Below, one piece after another: positions 7,749-11,527 of a stretch of 11,527 bases of DNA. This DNA comes from Hydrogenophaga sp. (GTDB lineage: Bacteria > Pseudomonadota > Gammaproteobacteria > Burkholderiales > Burkholderiaceae_C). A program made the position numbers and the translations under genes. The stretch spans positions 1-11,527 of the forward strand of contig JAUXXN010000639.1 of NCBI GenBank assembly GCA_030684755.1, read 5' to 3'. The notes beneath the pieces are model-generated. The model was not told the origin of the DNA. It searched no databases and was given only the letters and a program-made list of their open reading frames with translations. Every line of letters starts with the position of its first letter. Position 1 is the stretch's first letter.

Positions 7749-8282
7749 ATGTCACGTATTGGAAAACAACCGGTCACCGTCCCCGCAGGGGTTGAAGTGG
7801 CCGTCAACGACGGCTTGATCAACGTCAAAGGCACCTTGGGTGTCTTGGCACTGGCGCAAAACGCCTTGGTCACGATTGAAAACAACGCCGGCTCGCTGAC
7901 GTTTGTGCCAGTCAACGATTCCCGCGAAGCCAGCGCCATGTCGGGCACCATGCGTCAGCTGGTGAACAACATGGTCAAGGGCGTCACCAAGGGCTTCGAG
8001 AAAAAACTCACGCTGATTGGCGTGGGTTACAAAGCTCAGGCACAGGGCGCCAAGCTCAACCTGACCGTGGGTTATTCGCACCCTGTGGTGATGGATATGC
8101 CTGCTGGTATCAAGGTGGAAACCCCAACGCCGACCGAGATCCTGATCAAGGGTTCCGATCGCCAGCGCGTGGGCCAGATTGCTTCCGAGGTGCGCGCTGT
8201 GCGCCCCCCCGAGCCTTACAAAGGCAAGGGCATCCGTTATTCGGATGAAAAGGTCGTGATCAAGGAAACCAAGAAGAAATAA
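7749..8282 (+). CDS. rplF: 50S ribosomal protein L6 (uL6)
   Basis: A 177-residue protein, identical in length to the E. coli one, located near the factor-binding site and the sarcin-ricin loop of 23S rRNA. It starts [17 protein letters not shown] and has the family signature near the end, [13 protein letters not shown], followed by a lysine-rich tail ETKKK. The duplicated L6 fold is consistent with two similar halves, about 1-80 and 81-177. GAGGAG at 7736-7741 lies seven bases before the ATG, one of the strongest Shine-Dalgarno sites in the operon. Gap from rpsH is 23 bp. Confidence 0.98.
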   Translation: MSRIGKQPVTVPAGVEVAVNDGLINVKGTLGVLALAQNALVTIENNAGSLTFVPVNDSREASAMSGTMRQLVNNMVKGVTKGFEKKLTLIGVGYKAQAQGAKLNLTVGYSHPVVMDMPAGIKVETPTPTEILIKGSDRQRVGQIASEVRAVRPPEPYKGKGIRYSDEKVVIKETKKK

Positions 8283-8293
8283 GGATCAGGATC

Positions 8294-8659
8294 ATGTTGA
8301 CGAAAAAAGAGCAACGTCTCCGCCGGGCCCGTCAGACGCGCATTCGCATTGCGCAGCAAGGCGCCGTCCGCCTGACCGTGAACCGCACCAACCTGCACAT
8401 CTACGCCAATGTCATTTCCGACGATGGCTCCCGTGTGCTGGCGTCAGCCTCTACGGCCGAAGCCGAAGTGCGCGCCCAAATTGGTGGTGCTGGCAAAGGT
8501 GGCAACACCGCCGCAGCACAGTTGGTTGGCAAGCGCATTGCTGAAAAAGCAAAGGCCGCAGGCATCGAAAAGGTCGCGTTTGACCGTTCCGGTTTTGCTT
8601 ACCACGGTCGGGTGAAAGCCCTGGCAGACGCGGCCCGTGAAGCCGGTCTGCAGTTCTGA
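8294..8659 (+). CDS. rplR: 50S ribosomal protein L18 (uL18)
   Basis: A 121-residue 5S-rRNA-binding protein (E. coli 117) that works with L5 to dock 5S rRNA into the central protuberance. The N-terminus is basic and arginine-rich ([19 protein letters not shown]), as usual for its RNA contact. [16 protein letters not shown] and the C-terminal [26 protein letters not shown] are typical of the family. Eleven bases separate the rplF stop from this ATG; AAGGA at 8281-8285 overlaps that stop, and a second AGGA lies at 8288-8291, too close to be the main site. Confidence 0.98.
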   Translation: MLTKKEQRLRRARQTRIRIAQQGAVRLTVNRTNLHIYANVISDDGSRVLASASTAEAEVRAQIGGAGKGGNTAAAQLVGKRIAEKAKAAGIEKVAFDRSGFAYHGRVKALADAAREAGLQF

Positions 8660-8677
8660 TCAAACGGAATACACAAA

Positions 8678-9196
8678 ATGGCTAAATTTACCGCAAACAT
8701 CAAGAACGAAGCGAACGACGACGGTTTGCGCGAAAAGATGATCGCGATCAACCGCGTGACCAAAGTGGTCAAGGGCGGTCGCATCCTCGGTTTCGCCGCA
8801 CTGACGGTGGTTGGCGATGGCGATGGCCGTGTTGGCATGGGCAAAGGCAAAGCACGTGAAGTGCCAGTTGCCGTGCAAAAAGCCATGGAAGCAGCACGCC
8901 GCAACATGATCAAGGTTTCGCTGAAAAACGGATCCCTGCACCACAGCGTGCAAGGTGAGCACGGCGCCTCCAACGTCATGATGCTGCCAGCCTCCAAAGG
9001 TACGGGCATCATTGCTGGTGGTCCTATGCGCGCTGTGTTCGAAGTGCTGGGTATCACCGATGTCGTGGCCAAAAGCCACGGTTCGAGCAACCCTTACAAC
9101 TTGGTGCGCGCCACATTGGACGCATTGAAGAACTCGACCACACCAGCCAGCGTCGCTGCCAAGCGCGGCAAGTCGGTTGAAGACATTCTGGGTTGA
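8678..9196 (+). CDS. rpsE: 30S ribosomal protein S5 (uS5)
   Basis: A 172-residue protein (E. coli 167) with an N-terminal double-stranded-RNA-binding fold and a C-terminal domain; it affects translational accuracy and forms part of the mRNA entry site. The loop VVKGGR at 30-35, where spectinomycin-resistance changes are known in E. coli, has the ordinary sequence. [20 protein letters not shown] and [21 protein letters not shown] are clear family motifs, and the end SVEDILG is usual. The ribosome-binding site is weak (CGGA near 8665-8668). It lies 18 bp after rplR. Confidence 0.98.
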   Translation: MAKFTANIKNEANDDGLREKMIAINRVTKVVKGGRILGFAALTVVGDGDGRVGMGKGKAREVPVAVQKAMEAARRNMIKVSLKNGSLHHSVQGEHGASNVMMLPASKGTGIIAGGPMRAVFEVLGITDVVAKSHGSSNPYNLVRATLDALKNSTTPASVAAKRGKSVEDILG

Positions 9197-9207
9197 TTGG
9201 AACAATC

Positions 9208-9390
9208 ATGACCACACAAAACACCGTCAAGGTCCAATTGGTGCGAAGCCCAATTGGTACCAAGCAGTCGCACCGCGACACCGTTCGCGGTCTCGGCCTG
9301 CGCAAGCTCAACAGCACCAGTGAACTGCAGGATACGCCTGCGGTGCGCGGCATGATCAACAAGATCAGCTACCTGGTCAAGGTACTCTGA
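9208..9390 (+). CDS. rpmD: 50S ribosomal protein L30 (uL30)
   Basis: A 60-residue protein (E. coli 59) of the large-subunit surface, bound near 5S rRNA and domain II of 23S rRNA. The family core is visible as [29 protein letters not shown], and the ending [11 protein letters not shown] is typical. The frame also has an ATG at 9193, but that overlaps the rpsE stop and would add [16 protein letters not shown] from 9208 agrees with the family length. A GGA lies six to eight bases upstream. The gap from rpsE is 11 bp. Confidence 0.97.
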   Translation: MTTQNTVKVQLVRSPIGTKQSHRDTVRGLGLRKLNSTSELQDTPAVRGMINKISYLVKVL

Positions 9391-9406
9391 ACCACAGGCG
9401 CAAGAC

Positions 9407-9838
9407 ATGGAACTCAATACTATCAAGCCTTCTGAAGGCTCCAAGCACGCCAAGCGTCGCGTGGGTCGTGGTATCGGCTCGGGTCTGGGTAAAACCGCCG
9501 GCCGTGGTCACAAAGGTCAAAAATCGCGTTCGGGTGGCTACCACAAGGTGGGCTTCGAAGGCGGTCAGATGCCTTTGCAGCGCCGTTTGCCCAAGCGCGG
9601 TTTTAAGTCTGCACAACTTCAGTTCAATGCTGAAGTGACGCTGGCTGACATCAACGCACTTGATTTGGCTGAAGTCGACATGCTCGTGCTGAAGCAAGCC
9701 GGTTTGGTGGCTCACATGGCCAAGCGCGTGAAAGTTATCAAAACGGGTGAAATTACCCGTGCGGTAACGTTCAAAAGTGTTGGTGCAACAGCGGGTGCGA
9801 AAGCAGCCATTGAAGCAGCCGGCGGCTCGCTGGTCTGA
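9407..9838 (+). CDS. rplO: 50S ribosomal protein L15 (uL15)
   Basis: A 143-residue late-assembly protein of the large subunit (E. coli 144). The long basic, glycine-rich N-terminal extension that threads into 23S rRNA is obvious: [20 protein letters not shown] at about 18-37, then [28 protein letters not shown]. The C-terminal globular part ends [10 protein letters not shown], as in relatives. The ribosome-binding site is poor (AGGCGC about ten bases before the ATG), so translation may depend on coupling to rpmD, 16 bp upstream. Confidence 0.98.
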   Translation: MELNTIKPSEGSKHAKRRVGRGIGSGLGKTAGRGHKGQKSRSGGYHKVGFEGGQMPLQRRLPKRGFKSAQLQFNAEVTLADINALDLAEVDMLVLKQAGLVAHMAKRVKVIKTGEITRAVTFKSVGATAGAKAAIEAAGGSLV

Positions 9839-9861
9839 TCGGAACTAAGCGGAAGTAACTT

Positions 9862-11181
9862 GTGGCAACTGGATCAACGACCCTAGCCAAAACAGGCAAG
9901 TTCGGCGACCTTCGTCGTCGGCTGGTGTTCCTGTTGTTGGCGCTGGTGGTTTACCGTATCGGGGCTCATATCCCCGTGCCCGGTATCGACCCGGCTCAGC
10001 TCGAAGCGCTCTTCAAAGGGCAAGCCGGCGGTATTCTGAGTTTGTTCAACATGTTCTCGGGTGGTGCGCTCTCACGGTTTACCGTGTTCGCCCTTGGGAT
10101 CATGCCGTACATCTCGGCGTCCATCATCATGCAGCTCATGACGCACGTGGTCCCCACGTTTGAGCAGCTGAAGAAAGAGGGCGAAGCTGGTCGCCGCAAG
10201 ATCACTTCTTACACCCGCTACGGAACTTTGGGCTTGGCCATCTTCCAGTCCATCGGCATCGCTGTTGCGCTTGAAAGCCAAGCTGGCTTGGTGATCGAGC
10301 CGGGCATGGGCTTTCGATTGACCGCTGTTGTGAGCTTGGTGGCAGGCACGATGTTCCTGATGTGGTTGGGTGAACAGATCACCGAACGCGGCTTGGGCAA
10401 CGGCATCTCCATTTTGATCTTCGCTGGCATCGCGGCTGGCTTGCCCAGCGCAGTGGGCGGACTTCTGGAGTTGGTTCGCACCGGGGCCATGAACATCTTG
10501 GTATCGATCTTCATCATCGCTTTGGTCGTTCTCGTCACCTACTTCGTGGTGTTTGTCGAGCGCGGTCAGCGGAAGATTCTGGTGAACTATGCACGCCGTC
10601 AGGTGGGCAACAAAGTGTATGGCGGTCAGTCGTCTCACTTGCCGCTCAAACTGAACATGGCAGGTGTGATTCCACCCATCTTTGCTTCTAGCATCATCTT
10701 GCTTCCAACAACCATCGTGAGTTGGGTCAGCACAGGTGATTCCACGCGGTGGTTGCGTGACATTGCTTCAGCTTTGTCGCCCGGTCAGCCCATCTATGTA
10801 GCGATGTATGCTGCTGCCATTATTTTCTTTTGTTTCTTTTACACCGCACTGGTGTTCAACAGCCGCGAAACGGCAGACAACTTGAAGAAAAGTGGCGCGT
10901 TCATTCCCGGGATCCGTCCCGGTGATCAAACAGCAAAGTACATTGACAAAATTCTGCTTCGGTTGACCTTTGCGGGTGCGATCTACATCACAGCTGTTTG
11001 CTTGCTACCTGAATTTTTGATCCTGAAGTACAACGTACCCTTCTACTTTGGTGGCACATCCTTGCTGATCATTGTGGTGGTGACCATGGATTTCATGGCC
11101 CAGGTTCAAAATTACATGATGTCGCAGCAGTATGAATCTCTGCTGAAAAAGGCAAACTTTAAGACATCAACAGGCAACTGA
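9862..11181 (+). CDS. secY: Preprotein translocase subunit SecY
   Basis: The 439-residue channel subunit of the SecYEG translocon (E. coli 443), an inner-membrane protein with ten predicted helices. The first helix is about 21-36 ([16 protein letters not shown]), followed by IPVPGID. The plug region with [23 protein letters not shown], the cytoplasmic loop C4 with [16 protein letters not shown] and [14 protein letters not shown], and loop C5 with [12 protein letters not shown] are complete. R352 in that last loop corresponds to the arginine (R357 in E. coli) needed for SecA function. The start is GTG at 9862 with GGAAG at 9851-9855; translation gives [10 protein letters not shown]. Its position among ribosomal genes couples export capacity to ribosome supply. 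The stop is eight bases before infA. Confidence 0.98.
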   Translation: MATGSTTLAKTGKFGDLRRRLVFLLLALVVYRIGAHIPVPGIDPAQLEALFKGQAGGILSLFNMFSGGALSRFTVFALGIMPYISASIIMQLMTHVVPTFEQLKKEGEAGRRKITSYTRYGTLGLAIFQSIGIAVALESQAGLVIEPGMGFRLTAVVSLVAGTMFLMWLGEQITERGLGNGISILIFAGIAAGLPSAVGGLLELVRTGAMNILVSIFIIALVVLVTYFVVFVERGQRKILVNYARRQVGNKVYGGQSSHLPLKLNMAGVIPPIFASSIILLPTTIVSWVSTGDSTRWLRDIASALSPGQPIYVAMYAAAIIFFCFFYTALVFNSRETADNLKKSGAFIPGIRPGDQTAKYIDKILLRLTFAGAIYITAVCLLPEFLILKYNVPFYFGGTSLLIIVVVTMDFMAQVQNYMMSQQYESLLKKANFKTSTGN

Positions 11182-11189
11182 GTCTTGCG

Positions 11190-11408
11190 ATGTCCAAGGA
11201 CGATGTGATCGAGCTGCAAGGTGAGGTTTTAGAAAACCTTCCCAATGCGACTTTCAGGGTCAAGCTCGAAAATGGGCACATGGTTCTGGCGCATATTTCC
11301 GGGAAGATGCGGATGCACTACATCCGGATCTTGCCAGGCGATAAGGTCAAAGTGGAGCTCACGCCGTACGACCTTACAAGGGCGAGAATCGTTTTTCGCT
11401 CCAAGTGA
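11190..11408 (+). CDS. infA: Translation initiation factor IF-1
   Basis: A 72-residue OB-fold protein that binds the A site of the 30S subunit during initiation and works with IF-2 and IF-3. Almost the whole protein is family-conserved: [59 protein letters not shown]. The length equals E. coli IF-1. In E. coli infA lies elsewhere; placement between secY and rpmJ is common in Burkholderiales and many other bacteria. Several Burkholderiales carry a second infA, so this may be one of two, which cannot be judged here. It has no obvious Shine-Dalgarno and starts eight bases after secY, so coupling is likely. Confidence 0.98.
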   Translation: MSKDDVIELQGEVLENLPNATFRVKLENGHMVLAHISGKMRMHYIRILPGDKVKVELTPYDLTRARIVFRSK

Positions 11409-11451
11409 TCTGTCAGTTGTTGAATATTTTTGGAATATCTAGGAGAAGATT

Positions 11452-11527
11452 ATGAGAGTTTCGGCTTCGGTCAAAAAAATGTGCCGCAACTGTAAGATCA
11501 TCAAGCGGCATGGTGTGGTGCGGGTTA
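11452..11527 (+). CDS. rpmJ: 50S ribosomal protein L36 (bL36), 3'-truncated by window edge
   Basis: The first 25 codons of a protein usually 37-38 residues long. MRVSASVKKMCRNCKIIKRH is the standard opening, and C11 and C14 form the first half of the zinc-binding ribbon; the second half lies beyond the window. This is therefore the zinc-containing form. AGGAGA at 11441-11446 stands five bases before the ATG, a strong ribosome-binding site. It follows infA after a 43-bp A/T-rich spacer. In related genomes rpsM and the alpha-operon genes would come next. Confidence 0.96.
   Translation, partial: MRVSASVKKMCRNCKIIKRHGVVRV

Noticed and set aside
10072..10638. 188-codon open frame on the - strand opposite secY
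   Set aside because: Antisense of a conserved gene, with His/Gln/Asp-rich low-quality translation typical of a shadow frame.

Overview
This window reads as chromosomal DNA of a beta-proteobacterium, most likely a member of the Comamonadaceae (Burkholderiales). The grounds are the gene order of the ribosomal block (rplN through secY, then infA and rpmJ), the close match of the proteins to remembered sequences of that family, a high G+C content in ordinary genes, and an intergenic repeat of a kind I associate with that family. The family assignment comes from memory, not from a search.

Left part, 1-5331: the 3' portion of ubiA (ubiquinone synthesis, +), a 279-bp gap with inverted repeats and a good sigma-70-like promoter, and a 601-residue membrane diguanylate cyclase (+). 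This gene has clearly lower G+C than proC and glpK. A 99-bp convergent gap follows, in which I see no convincing terminator. Then come proC (proline synthesis, -) and glpK (glycerol kinase, -). A 144-bp spacer between glpK and proC holds a block of strong hairpins resembling a dispersed intergenic repeat.

Middle, 5332-5756: a 425-bp divergent control region between glpK (-) and rplN (+). It holds a strong promoter facing rplN with an A/T-rich upstream stretch, a predicted structured leader of about 155 nt with a hairpin at its very 5' end, and on the other strand a hairpin and a good Shine-Dalgarno site before glpK.

Right part, 5757-11527: a complete spc-type operon, rplN-rplX-rplE-rpsN-rpsH-rplF-rplR-rpsE-rpmD-rplO-secY-infA, with rpmJ cut by the window end. 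Gene gaps are 2-43 bp, several stop codons overlap the next Shine-Dalgarno site, and rpsN and secY start with GTG. The products are ribosomal proteins, the translocon channel through which many nascent proteins leave the cytoplasm, and initiation factor 1, all wanted in proportion to growth.

I do not see an undescribed multi-gene system here. The points most worth a second look are the diguanylate cyclase insertion with its possibly leaderless mRNA, the structured spc leader, the glycerol kinase that lacks the known allosteric contact residues, and the hairpin repeat between glpK and proC.
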